In this document: one piece after another, positions 31,144-40,456 of the stretch
Layout of the letters: every line of letters starts with the position of its first letter
Numbering within the stretch: the stretch's first letter is position 1
Origin: Heterostelium album PN500
Taxonomy: Eukaryota > Evosea > Eumycetozoa > Acytosteliales > Acytosteliaceae
DNA length: 64,000 nt
Direction: 5' to 3'
Assembly: GCF_000004825.1 (NCBI RefSeq)
Contig: NW_008805085.1
Coordinates: 620,001 to 684,000 of the forward strand
Position numbers and translations under genes: made by a program
Notes under the pieces: generated by a model
What the model was told of the DNA's origin: nothing
Databases searched by the model: none
The model's input: only the letters and a program-made list of their open reading frames with translations

Positions 31144-32937
31144 TTAGATACCAAATTTCTTCATATAACCTTCAAGATCAAACACATGCATATATGCAAC
31201 TCTATATTCTCCGGAATCAGATGATCCAGCACCATGTTTTGCTTCCCAATTGAGTTTGAATTCTTCTTTTTCAGTGTAGACATACTTGGCATCAACTGAG
31301 TTGATATATTTGAGGACTGGGTCACCAGTGAACAATGTGGCCAAGAATCCCCAAAGAACTTTGACAAGCGCCAAAACGATGAGAGCTCCACCCAAGATCA
31401 ATGATAATGGTCCAGCCCAACAGGTTGTTGCGAAAATAAGACAAAGTCCATATCCAACTGCTGCTGCTACTTCGAGAAGCGATAGTACGAATATTCCCCA
31501 ATTGCCTTCCTTGGCGCTAGTGATAGCATCATACAATGAGAATCCAATTGAGATGAGAAGGAATACTGGCATCAATTTAGAAGCAATACCCATAAAACTC
31601 TTGGTGATAATCTTTGGTAAACCCTTGAACACAGCAGTAATTGTTTTGGAAATAGCGGTGTTGGAGTAATGTCTGAGGATATCTTTAATCTCTTGGGCCA
31701 TATAGTAAAAGATCTTCTTTCCAACAACTGATGTAGCGACATCTACCACAGAGAGAGCTGTACCGGTATAAAGGAGTGACTTGTCAAAAGTCGTAAGTTT
31801 ATCATAGTTCATAAAACCATAGGCAATGGCTGCGAGTTGACAACTGAACAATAGACCATTGGCAAACTTGTAGAATACTGCATTATCTTTCAACATTGAG
31901 TATGCTTGGGTTGCTTTTCCGAGATCATCCATTTTGACAATAAATCTGAAATCTTCCACGGTGAAAACATGATTTGAAGAAAGTTGTGCAGCTGCGATAG
32001 ACTCTTTGTTCATAAATGTAAAATAACCAGATGAAAGTTTATGTGATAGCTTTACCAAACTACCGCTATTGGCTTTCAAGGTGGAAACGACAGAGTAGAA
32101 CTCATTTGTAGAATCCTTGTTGATCTTCTTGAGTTCTCTAGTAATGTTGTGTTGGAATATTTTACGATTCATTGGTGAATCCTTGATGTTGTGTGTTGAA
32201 AAATATGCAAAGAGAGCATAGTTGTAGAGTGGTAGAATATCATTGGAGAGACCCAATGTTGGATCTAAAAGATCCAATTTGGTTTTCAATTCATTATATC
32301 TAACTTGGTCGATCTCCTCTTTGTTATCTTTATTTGTCCATTGGAAGGTGGCGGCTTCTCCTACCCATTTATTAAGAGTTTCAAGCTTAAGATAATACTC
32401 CTTGACCTTTGGAATGAGATTCTTGGCATACAAGATGTATGGGAAGAATTGTGGTGCTGTGGTCTTCATTGACAGGAAAGTAAGCTTCATTGTTTGGTCG
32501 GTGAACAAAGTGGTCGAAGTTACATTCTTGAGTTCAGATTCGACAACATCGAGCTTGATCTTGTATCGGTAAGCATCGGAATCTTTACTACTCTGGAGAG
32601 ACTGGAGCAATGCGAGCTGAGCATAGGATTTATACATATCACCGACCTTGGTGTCTGTAAGTAACTCTGTGAGGTCGGCAGAGAGGGTTGGCTTGGTTTT
32701 GTTAATTGCTGTCAGAGCCAAATCGGTTTGGTGGTAGGTCGAGAGATCAGACAGATATTTATCGGTGGTGGCTTGAACGACATCGACCTTGTCTTTAAAA
32801 GTAGTCAGAGCAGCATAACCTTCAGCAGTCAAGGTAGATTCAGCAGGAATTGGGTCGAGAATAGCTTTGATCTTTGTTTCTCTCCAAGTGATAAAGTCTT
32901 GGATAAATTGTCCAGCTAGTTTAGTTGTTTCAGTCAT
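31144..32937 (-). CDS. A/B-family protein A2 (597 aa), paralogue of A1
   Basis: A single exon starting at the ATG at 32937; upstream in-frame codons to 33000 lack an ATG. It is colinear with A1 over its whole length: D-F-I-T-W-R-E-T-K-I at the N-terminus, R-Y-N-E-L-K-T-K-L-D-L-L-D-P-T mid-protein, F-A-N-G-L-L-F-S-C-Q-L-A-A-I-A-Y-G, and the terminal hydrophobic hairpin around W-A-G-P-L-S-L-I-L-G-G. The C-terminal ~90 residues differ from A1 by only a few substitutions, while the N-terminal half is more diverged. The last ~45 residues are polar. It is divergent from B2, with 575 bp between starts, so the two may be co-regulated. Confidence 0.87.
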   Translation of the reverse strand: MTETTKLAGQFIQDFITWRETKIKAILDPIPAESTLTAEGYAALTTFKDKVDVVQATTDKYLSDLSTYHQTDLALTAINKTKPTLSADLTELLTDTKVGDMYKSYAQLALLQSLQSSKDSDAYRYKIKLDVVESELKNVTSTTLFTDQTMKLTFLSMKTTAPQFFPYILYAKNLIPKVKEYYLKLETLNKWVGEAATFQWTNKDNKEEIDQVRYNELKTKLDLLDPTLGLSNDILPLYNYALFAYFSTHNIKDSPMNRKIFQHNITRELKKINKDSTNEFYSVVSTLKANSGSLVKLSHKLSSGYFTFMNKESIAAAQLSSNHVFTVEDFRFIVKMDDLGKATQAYSMLKDNAVFYKFANGLLFSCQLAAIAYGFMNYDKLTTFDKSLLYTGTALSVVDVATSVVGKKIFYYMAQEIKDILRHYSNTAISKTITAVFKGLPKIITKSFMGIASKLMPVFLLISIGFSLYDAITSAKEGNWGIFVLSLLEVAAAVGYGLCLIFATTCWAGPLSLILGGALIVLALVKVLWGFLATLFTGDPVLKYINSVDAKYVYTEKEEFKLNWEAKHGAGSSDSGEYRVAYMHVFDLEGYMKKFGI

Positions 32938-33512
32938 TTTTATATACAAATAATTTGAAATATTATAAAGATAAATAAATTTATAATTAATAATTTGCAA
33001 TTGATTAATAAATTTATGATTCTTTTGAAAGATTTATCATCTATTTTTTTTTTTAACTGATAAATGTTGTGAAGATATTTTACTACCTAACACAATAAAT
33101 TGTTAGTTACCCGAAGTTTGAACGTTGGGATTTAAATATAAAAATAGATGATCATTCGTTTAACAAACATCGATTGAGCTCTGAAAGTATGAAATTCGAT
33201 CAAATTAATCACCCAATCAACGAACCGGTTTATAGATATTTAATTTTTAGTTCTTTTTGGTCGAAATTCAAGTAAAAACAGGTTCACAAACTTGAGCTCA
33301 TTTGTTCAGATTAAAGAAACTGATTTGCGAGTGCAAAAAAAACCCCATTAAAAAAATCTTTCGAACCAGATGAACTTTTCTAATTTTTTTTAATTTTTTT
33401 TAATTAATTTTATAGATTTTATTCAAAATAAAACCTGGATTAATCAATCGTTTGATAATTATTATTTAAAATCAAAAAAATATAGTTATATATTTATTTA
33501 TATAAATTTAAT
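32938..33512. promoter_or_regulatory. Shared divergent promoter region of A2 and B2
   Basis: 575 bases between the start codons of two members of the same family transcribed outwards. The region contains islands of non-AT sequence at 33105-33240 and 33280-33365 (for example a GAGCTC near 33176 and another near 33294) between T-rich runs. Such islands are candidate regulatory boxes, but no known dictyostelid element was identified with confidence. Confidence 0.45.
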
Positions 33513-35312
33513 ATGTCTTCTGCACCAATTAAACTAGGAGGAAAGTTCTTGGATGATTTCCAAGCTTGGAGAGATGCCAAGATTGCAGCACAATTTCCAA
33601 ACATTCCAACATTGTCACCCGACACTTTGACTCCACAGAACTTCTTGGCGATATCAACATTCGACCCAAATTCCAAAGTTGATATTGTCAAAGACAGAGC
33701 CGAGAAATACTTTACCGATCTATTGAACTTTTCGATTGGCATGTTCCCCGGTGTGCTCTCTGATGATCTCAAAGAACTGCTTGCCGATGAAAAATCTGCC
33801 GAGTTCTACTCAGATTATTCCAAGATGTGGTTCATTCAGACCATCTACCACACTGATGCTACACTCGAGTACAAGTCAACTATCCGTTGTGGTCGTCTTG
33901 AGAGAGAGATCAACGATATTGCATACAGTGCTACACTTGCCAAACAAACAATGATGATCTATTACATTGCATTGAAAGAGTTGGTCCCACAAATACTTCC
34001 GTTCATCTACCATAGAAATACGTTCAATCCCAAGCTGAGAGCGTTCATGCTAGAGGCAGTTCAAAATCAACAAATGGCATTTAATGCATTGAAGTCCCAT
34101 GTAGCTAATGTCAACGTCCCTGGAGAGTATGACCAATTCAGATTCAATGAACTCAAATCCAAACTTGATTTGTTGAATCCAACCTATAAGCTTTCCAATG
34201 ATATCTTGAGTTCCTACGTTTTTGGTGGAATGGCATACTATATTTCTGGTAATATTAGAAACTGTCCATCGGTAAAGTCAATCTATTATAATACAATTCT
34301 CAAAGTTCTAAAGAGAATTCGTAAGAATCCAACAAACAAATACAATGAAATGGTCGGATTAATCACCAACACCCAAGCCGGTGATGTTGTCAAAGCCTCT
34401 ACAGTTATCTCTCAGATGTTCAACAAAGTAACTTTGGAGCCACTCAATGCATTCAAAAACATAAATACACTTCAATTTTTGACCAAGGCAACTGTACTTC
34501 CTTTCAAAGCAACCAATGTAGATCCAGCTTTCAACGACCTCAAAGCCAATGCTGTATTCCTCCAATTCATCAATGCATTATACTGTGCATGTGTAATGGG
34601 TACTATTGCCTATGGTCTTTTCAATCAATCACTTGAAGTTTTCGATCTCTCTGTGTTGTATGCCGGATCAGCATTGTTTGTAGATGAATATGTCCAAGCA
34701 GTTGCACAGAACCGAATCTTCCAGAGAATGGGTGAATTCATCCGTGACTTTACAAAGAAAATCAACGATCCAGTCAAAGTTGCCAATGCATTCCAGAATA
34801 TGATCCCTCATTTCATTGATAAGGCCGCTCAAGATTTGATTTCAAACATGATTCCTATGGTGTTTATGATTTCAAAGGATGCCGTTTCCTTTAATGTGTT
34901 CACCAACGTAAAGAAAAGAAAATCAGGATCGTTGTCAATTACCATTTCAAACATCGATAAAAGATTGGTGAGTCCAGTGATGACAATCCTTAGAGGTTCA
35001 TCGTTCAGTTCTACCTATGCGTTGTATTTGGGAGGTGCAATGTTTGGTCTTTCACTTCGTAAATACATGAATCAATCACTTATTGGTTACATTACTTTAA
35101 GGAATATGGTTCGTGCATCGAACCCTAACGCACCAGATCAATTGGCAAACTACATCGAGACAATTCCATCATATTACAGAGTGGATTATGACAATGAAAC
35201 TGAAGAGTTTGACGATCGTGCCGATTGGGAATCATTTTATGAAATATCCGAAAATGATTATCAAAAGGCACTAGATTTACTGGTTAATATTCCAAAAACA
35301 GTTGTTGCTTAA
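33513..35312 (+). CDS. A/B-family protein B2 (599 aa), paralogue of B1
   Basis: A single exon, colinear with B1. The N-terminal ~75 residues are nearly identical to B1 (K-F-L-D-D-F-Q-A-W-R-D-A-K-I-A-A-Q onward), and identity declines towards the C-terminus. The shared blocks F-N-E-L-K-S-K-L-D-L-L-N-P-T and F-I-N-A-L-Y-C-A-C-V-M-G-T-I-A-Y-G are present. Near residue 505 lies Y-A-L-Y-L-G-G-A-M-F-G-L-S-L-R, and the tail has D-Y-D-N-E-T-E-E-F-D-D, as in B1. There is no signal peptide and no A-type terminal hairpin. Function unknown. Its location, divergent from A2, suggests that A and B products act together; that is inference. Confidence 0.87.
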   Translation: MSSAPIKLGGKFLDDFQAWRDAKIAAQFPNIPTLSPDTLTPQNFLAISTFDPNSKVDIVKDRAEKYFTDLLNFSIGMFPGVLSDDLKELLADEKSAEFYSDYSKMWFIQTIYHTDATLEYKSTIRCGRLEREINDIAYSATLAKQTMMIYYIALKELVPQILPFIYHRNTFNPKLRAFMLEAVQNQQMAFNALKSHVANVNVPGEYDQFRFNELKSKLDLLNPTYKLSNDILSSYVFGGMAYYISGNIRNCPSVKSIYYNTILKVLKRIRKNPTNKYNEMVGLITNTQAGDVVKASTVISQMFNKVTLEPLNAFKNINTLQFLTKATVLPFKATNVDPAFNDLKANAVFLQFINALYCACVMGTIAYGLFNQSLEVFDLSVLYAGSALFVDEYVQAVAQNRIFQRMGEFIRDFTKKINDPVKVANAFQNMIPHFIDKAAQDLISNMIPMVFMISKDAVSFNVFTNVKKRKSGSLSITISNIDKRLVSPVMTILRGSSFSSTYALYLGGAMFGLSLRKYMNQSLIGYITLRNMVRASNPNAPDQLANYIETIPSYYRVDYDNETEEFDDRADWESFYEISENDYQKALDLLVNIPKTVVA

Positions 35313-35387
35313 TATTTAATTTAAATAAACATTAATTAACACTGATATTCAGTTTACTTATTTAGTTTTATTTGATTGAAGAAAATT

Positions 35388-35531
35388 ATGAATCTTTTGA
35401 TTAAGATAATTGGTAAATTCAGAGTATTTATTAAAGAATATTTAAAAAATAAAATACATAGTTTCAAAAATAGAGAGTCTTCAAAAACATCATTTGATGA
35501 GGTACTATCTATTGAAGATTCTGATTCTTGA
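35388..35531 (+). CDS. Small open frame after B2 (47 codons), doubtful
   Basis: An ATG-initiated frame of 47 codons located 75 bp after the B2 stop. It begins M-N-L-L-I-K-I-I-G-K-F and ends E-D-S-D-S. The composition is amino-acid-like (basic helix then acidic Ser-rich tail), but no homology or splice context supports it. It may be a chance frame in the B2 3' untranslated region. Confidence 0.2.
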   Translation: MNLLIKIIGKFRVFIKEYLKNKIHSFKNRESSKTSFDEVLSIEDSDS

Positions 35532-35611
35532 AATTCGAGTTAACAAAATTCAACCGTTTCAGGGGTACTGATCCTACACTTTTTTGAATATCTAAAAGAT
35601 CTATTTATTTT

Positions 35612-35861
35612 TTAAATTTCTTTAATAAATTCATTTTCAAATATATCATTTGTCGAGGGTCTTTTAGTTGGATTAACATTTAGCATTTGTTTGACCAAGG
35701 AATGATTTACTATTTAAAACAAAAGTGTAAAAATTGTGATATTTATAAATAAATAGAGAATGATACTTACTTTCCTGGAATTTCTTCATAATCTCCCACG
35801 ATAATCTTTTCCATTTATTGTCGCGCCAAAGATTTTTTGTTGCGGAAAATTGGATCCTCAT
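35612..35861 (-). pseudogene. Protein kinase C-terminal fragment (62 codons, spliced)
   Basis: Exon 1 is 35861-35771 and exon 2 is 35709-35612, joined across a GTAAGT..TAG intron in phase 1. The product contains L-V-K-Q-M-L-N-V-N-P-T-K-R-P-S-T, the subdomain XI signature of protein kinases with its invariant Arg, followed by I-F-E-N-E-F-I. No ATP-binding loop, HRD or DFG lies upstream, and an upstream in-frame stop precedes the ATG. The splice signals are intact, so this may be a recently truncated gene or a duplicated 3' fragment. It lies between B2 and an F-box/FNIP gene. Confidence 0.6.
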
Positions 35862-35900
35862 TAATTTAAAAAATTTGTTGATTCTTTATTTTATTATTTT

Positions 35901-37819
35901 TCATTTATATAATGATTTATTTTGAAAAAAACGGTTTAATAAAGAATGGTTGGTTATTCCACCTTCTAAATTTATATTACTTCCTAATATTAGATACCGA
36001 TCATTCTCTAGTCTTCGAAGATCGTGATAAAATATCTCTATCTGTGCGTCTTGAATTCTTATATTTCTTATCGCTTTCGGCAATGCATTGATTTTATAAA
36101 TATTGAAGTAATCGATTGGAATAATGAGTTGTTGAACAGTATCCGGTATTACACCATTTTCTAGTTTCCCAGAGAATCTCGAGAAACTTAATATATTTAC
36201 AGAGGGTGGAATAGATCCGACAGAAAGTCCATCAGTGTCTTTCAAGTGCAAGTGTTTAACGCTGTTTGGTATCACTCCTGGGCGTATCTGATCAGGATAT
36301 ATGCAGTTGAGTTTAAGTGATTCCACAGATGACGGTATACATCCTTTCGCCAACGGTTGATTGAGCTGATACCGTAGATTCAGTGTCTTGATCGATGTTG
36401 GAAGTATATTCGGTTCGAGTGGTTCACTGTGTTTGTAGGCTAGCTCTAGATATTCGACTGCCGGTGGAATCGTATCGATTTTCAATGGCTGTGAGAATGA
36501 ACCTAGTTTCAACTTCCTGACGGTCGCGGGCAGCGCGCCACACTCTTGGAGTGTGAAACAATGTCTGAAATCAACTTTGGTGATTGTCGTTGGAAAGTCA
36601 CTTAGTTTCAACCGATGGTTACTATGGGATATGGAGAAGCTAATCTTCTTTACGGTGGTCGGTACATTCTCGAGCGATTGAATCGGAAGATTCTTGAGGC
36701 TCTCTACGGTTGCAGGGATTACACCTTTCTCAATGGGGAGGTGGTATGAACCTCCTAAAAACAAATGCTTTAAACGCGGTGGCAGTGTATTGACTTGCAA
36801 CGGCTGGCTGTATTTAGCACCAAGATCTAGGTGTGTCAGACTGTTTGGCAAGGAATTTGGCTGCAGTGGCTGGTTGAAAGATCCACCTAAAACTAGCGAT
36901 GTTAGAGATGCCGGTAGACAATCGGGTGGCAGTGGTTGATTAAATGAACGACCGAAATTAATTGAATCGATCTTTGAATCAACGAAACAACCTGGTATCA
37001 AAGGTTGATTGAAAGAGAAAGCAAAGAACAGTTTGGTAACATTCGAATAGCTAATAATACTCATCAATTTATCTAAAGATTGATTGAATCCCTCCGAAAA
37101 TCTAACGGTTGTAATTGATTCATTGATTTCTGTTTCGTCATTGATATCATCTAGAATTATGATTAAAATATAATAAAATTAGTTAGTTGTAATATGAACA
37201 TAAAATATACATAGAAATTAAAAATAGATAGATAGATCGATAGTTTTACCATAATTAATCATATTATCTGATAGTATAGATTGATTATTTAATAGTCTTT
37301 TGAAATCTTTTGTGTCCTCTGGCGAAGAACCTGTAATGTAGATGGTTGATTGTTGATCTGAAACTGATCTTACAACTCTAGAGTGTTCGAAATGTCGTTT
37401 ATATGAATTGAAATGTAAATCAGTTATATAGAATATCGATTGATCTATTGGTAGATTTCTACTATTAAATTGTAAATAACTATCTCTCTGGTAGAACCAT
37501 CTTTTACAAACTAAAGTAAAACAAATCCTGTCTATATTGTCTGGTAAATAATCAATAATTTTAGATAACAATAAATGTGATAATTGAATAAATATATGTT
37601 TAGAATTATCTATATTGATATTATTATTTTTTTATTTGTTACTGTTGATGGTAATACACCAAGATGATCAACACTATTATTATCTTTTACATTACGATCA
37701 TCATCATCATCATTATTATTGTCATGTTTGTTAAATAAATGAACTTTAATAAATCTATAATTAATATTAAAGAATTCTATAATACAATTAAATATATATT
37801 TTAATAAATAAATGATCAT
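35901..37819 (-). CDS. F-box/FNIP-repeat protein 2 (~589 aa)
   Basis: Three-exon model: 37819-37660, 37609-37250 and 37150-35901. Phases close exactly. Exon 1 encodes a leader with Asn and Asp runs. Exon 2 holds the F-box-like region (L-S-H-L-L-L-S-K-I-I-D-Y-L, then D-R-I-C-F-T-L-V-C-K-R-W-F). Exon 3 is a long array of FNIP repeats (F-N-Q-P-L-x-P-x-x-L-P). The first intron is short (50 nt) with a GTGTAT donor and TATAG acceptor, and no ATG exists downstream of it before the F-box, so exon 1 is needed. A run of seven A inside the same intron could instead be a frameshift site. Intron 2 is a normal AT-rich 99-nt intron. Likely an SCF adaptor by analogy with the family. Confidence 0.78.
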
Positions 37820-37900
37820 CTTATTGCGTTATAAAAAGGTTGTGATCACAACATCAAATGATAAATCATTTTACTTTTTTTATTTATTTTTTTACTTTTT

Positions 37901-39520
37901 TTATTGTTGTTGTTCACTTGTTGTTAAGAATGATGGATGCAAAAATGAATAACATCTTTTTGCTACTTTGTTCATCTGATCGTCACAGAGAGTTGGATTA
38001 GAACTGTTGACAACATTACAAAGTGGACATCTTGTTAGAGTACTTGGTACTGCGAATGCTGATTCGTCGAAATCTGGTTTGGATGCGAAATGTGCTGTCG
38101 ACATTCTATCGTTATTATTGATTGTTGATGCTGTACGTGCACTATTGTTGTTGTTGTTGTTGTTGTTTGCTACACCAACAAAAGAAGGTGTTTCTTCGCC
38201 ATTAAATATCAGATATTCCTGTAGGTGAAGTAACGATATCAAAAACGAATAGATCAATGAGTAATCGTCATCTCTATTGCACATATCAATAGAGTCCATT
38301 AATCTATTCTCAAGTAATTTAATTGAATTACTTGTGAAATTATTATTATTATTGTTATTAATATTATTATCATTATCATTATTATTTATAGGATCAATAT
38401 GAATCGATTCAAAATTATCATTTTGTTGTAATCCATTGAAGAATACAGACATCCAACCACGTGCCATCATTATTGTTAGATTGACAATGGTGATGTTGTT
38501 GATGTCTGCGCCACCAAGCAAGAGTTTCTTCCACCATGCCGATCCCTTGATGTGTAGATTGATGGGACGAATGGCAACCTCATCGTTTTGCTTTGATATC
38601 CAATCACGATAAAAGTAGCGGAATACAATATTAACACGCTTAATCGAGTATATAAAGTTCTGCCAGTGGAACAGATAGTATTGTATGAGTGGACGTCCAT
38701 TTGGAATGCTAGCCGACTCTATTAGCAGACTAGAGAGATGGTTGTGCGTGCACTCCACCATCATGCGATAGAGATTGGAAGGTGGAAGCGACGCTCCTCT
38801 CATTCGGTAGTTGACAATACACAACTGAAAGACGATGGTGTACATCGACATCATCGCCTTCCTATTGAACTCAAGAGGAAACGCTATCAATGTCGACAAC
38901 AAATGGTAGAACTCCTCCATTCCACCCTCCTGGACGATTTGCTTTCGCTCCTTGTACAACAGTTTCCAGATGCGTTGCTCTGTGATCTCGGGTGGTGTCT
39001 GCATCTTGGGCGTGAACAGCTTGTAGATCTTCTTGTGCAAGGCGAACTGCGTCGTCGGCTGCACCGCGCAGTAGTCGAGCTGCTGAATCGGATGCAGGTT
39101 ATAGATTTTTACATAGGAAGTCGGCTGGCTCGACAAACAATTGGCGCGAATCGACATGCAGTTGTAGTCGGTGGGATCGACCATCAAACGATTTCGATGC
39201 GGTAGCGTAACGACATTCCATTTTTTCAAATAAAGTGGTTTCCACAAAAAATTGTCTTGCGACAAATTATAGAGGAAAACATCGACATACGATATGTTAG
39301 ACAAGTCGGCTTCCGTCAAGTATCCGAGAATGAGAATCCAAACTTCTCTTGGCAACATTGGTCTGTAATTACTATCATTATTATTATTTTGTGTAAAACC
39401 AATTCCAGACTCTCTATCATATTGAGTTTGCTGTTGCTGTTGTTGTTGCTGCTGCTGCTGCTGTGTGAATTTCGAACTATATTTATAATCAACAAAGGAA
39501 TTTATTACTTCTAAATCCAT
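37901..39520 (-). CDS. F-box protein with polyQ/polyN tracts (539 aa)
   Basis: A single exon. The start is taken as the ATG at 39520 (M-D-L-E-V-I-N-S-F). Codons upstream to 39574 are open but lack an ATG. A Gln run at about residues 22-33 is followed by an F-box at ~56-95 (L-P-R-E-V-W-I-L-I-L-G-Y-L, then W-K-P-L-Y-L-K-K-W). The middle is a helical region of about 250 residues with no recognised domain. Asn runs follow, and near the C-terminus a C-P-L-C pair that is not a full zinc finger. It probably recruits substrates to an SCF ubiquitin ligase. It is unlike the FNIP type, as no repeats are seen. Confidence 0.82.
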   Translation of the reverse strand: MDLEVINSFVDYKYSSKFTQQQQQQQQQQQQTQYDRESGIGFTQNNNNDSNYRPMLPREVWILILGYLTEADLSNISYVDVFLYNLSQDNFLWKPLYLKKWNVVTLPHRNRLMVDPTDYNCMSIRANCLSSQPTSYVKIYNLHPIQQLDYCAVQPTTQFALHKKIYKLFTPKMQTPPEITEQRIWKLLYKERKQIVQEGGMEEFYHLLSTLIAFPLEFNRKAMMSMYTIVFQLCIVNYRMRGASLPPSNLYRMMVECTHNHLSSLLIESASIPNGRPLIQYYLFHWQNFIYSIKRVNIVFRYFYRDWISKQNDEVAIRPINLHIKGSAWWKKLLLGGADINNITIVNLTIMMARGWMSVFFNGLQQNDNFESIHIDPINNNDNDNNINNNNNNNFTSNSIKLLENRLMDSIDMCNRDDDYSLIYSFLISLLHLQEYLIFNGEETPSFVGVANNNNNNNNSARTASTINNNDRMSTAHFASKPDFDESAFAVPSTLTRCPLCNVVNSSNPTLCDDQMNKVAKRCYSFLHPSFLTTSEQQQ

Positions 39521-40456
39521 TTCTTTTTTCTCTTCTTCCTTCTTCTTTTTCCTTCCTTTTTTTCTAGTTTCCAAAAATAATAATTATTATTATTATTTAT
39601 TTTATTTTTGAATGATTGATTGATTGATTAACAAACTAAACTAAAATAACAAAACAAAATTTATTCAATTCACTCAGCAGTGTTGTTGTATTATAAACAA
39701 AATTTTAATTAATTTTTATATATATGTAAAATTATATTTTTTTTGATGTCTGTTTTTTTTTTTATAATAAGTGATCAAAACTACTCTTTGTCTGTAAATT
39801 ATGGTGGGATAGAATACTACAATAACAAGATAATATCATCAAAAACGATAAAAATACCAAACAAACAAAACAATCACCATTTATCGATACAGAATCAACA
39901 TATCTTGTTATTATTTTTTTGATGAGTGAATTTATTTTGAAAAATATAAATATAACTGTGATAAATTTTTTATATTCAAAAATAATAATAATAATATATA
40001 TATATATATATATATATAACAAAAAATGATAATTTAAACTAATGGTGTTATTAACAACACACAAAAACAAAAAACGAGGGGTAATGTTTTTGAACAACAA
40101 ATTTAATTAAAGTTTGGTTTATTTATTTCCATTTTGATCAAAAAAATACTGTGTTTTTTTTCAATCTAATAATTATTAATTTTTTCTATATAAGTAAAAA
40201 AAGTAATCTTCCATCTTCATCAAAAAAAACAAAAAATAAATAAAACTAATATACAAATCTTGAAGAATTTAATTTTAAGTGTTTTATTTAGCTCAAGTTT
40301 TATTGAGATTTAAAGATGTGTGTCTGTTTGTTTTGTTTTTTAAAAATAGAAATTGTGTCATTTATATATTTTGGATCATAGATGAATTATACAGATCAGA
40401 TATAGAATAATGATAATAATTTTTAATGTTTTGTAGGTAGTTTATTTTTATTTTTT
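39521..40456. other. AT-rich intergenic region with (AT)n microsatellite
   Basis: About 935 bases. It includes a pure AT dinucleotide run at 39994-40018 and several poly-T and poly-A runs. The minus-strand open frame at 39762-40100 is a product of low-complexity sequence and is not credible. It presumably holds the 5' region of the F-box gene and the 3' region of the polyphosphate kinase. Confidence 0.4.

Noticed and set aside
39762-40100. 112-codon minus frame with Ile/Tyr repeats
   Set aside because: Generated by the (AT)n microsatellite and T-rich tracts.
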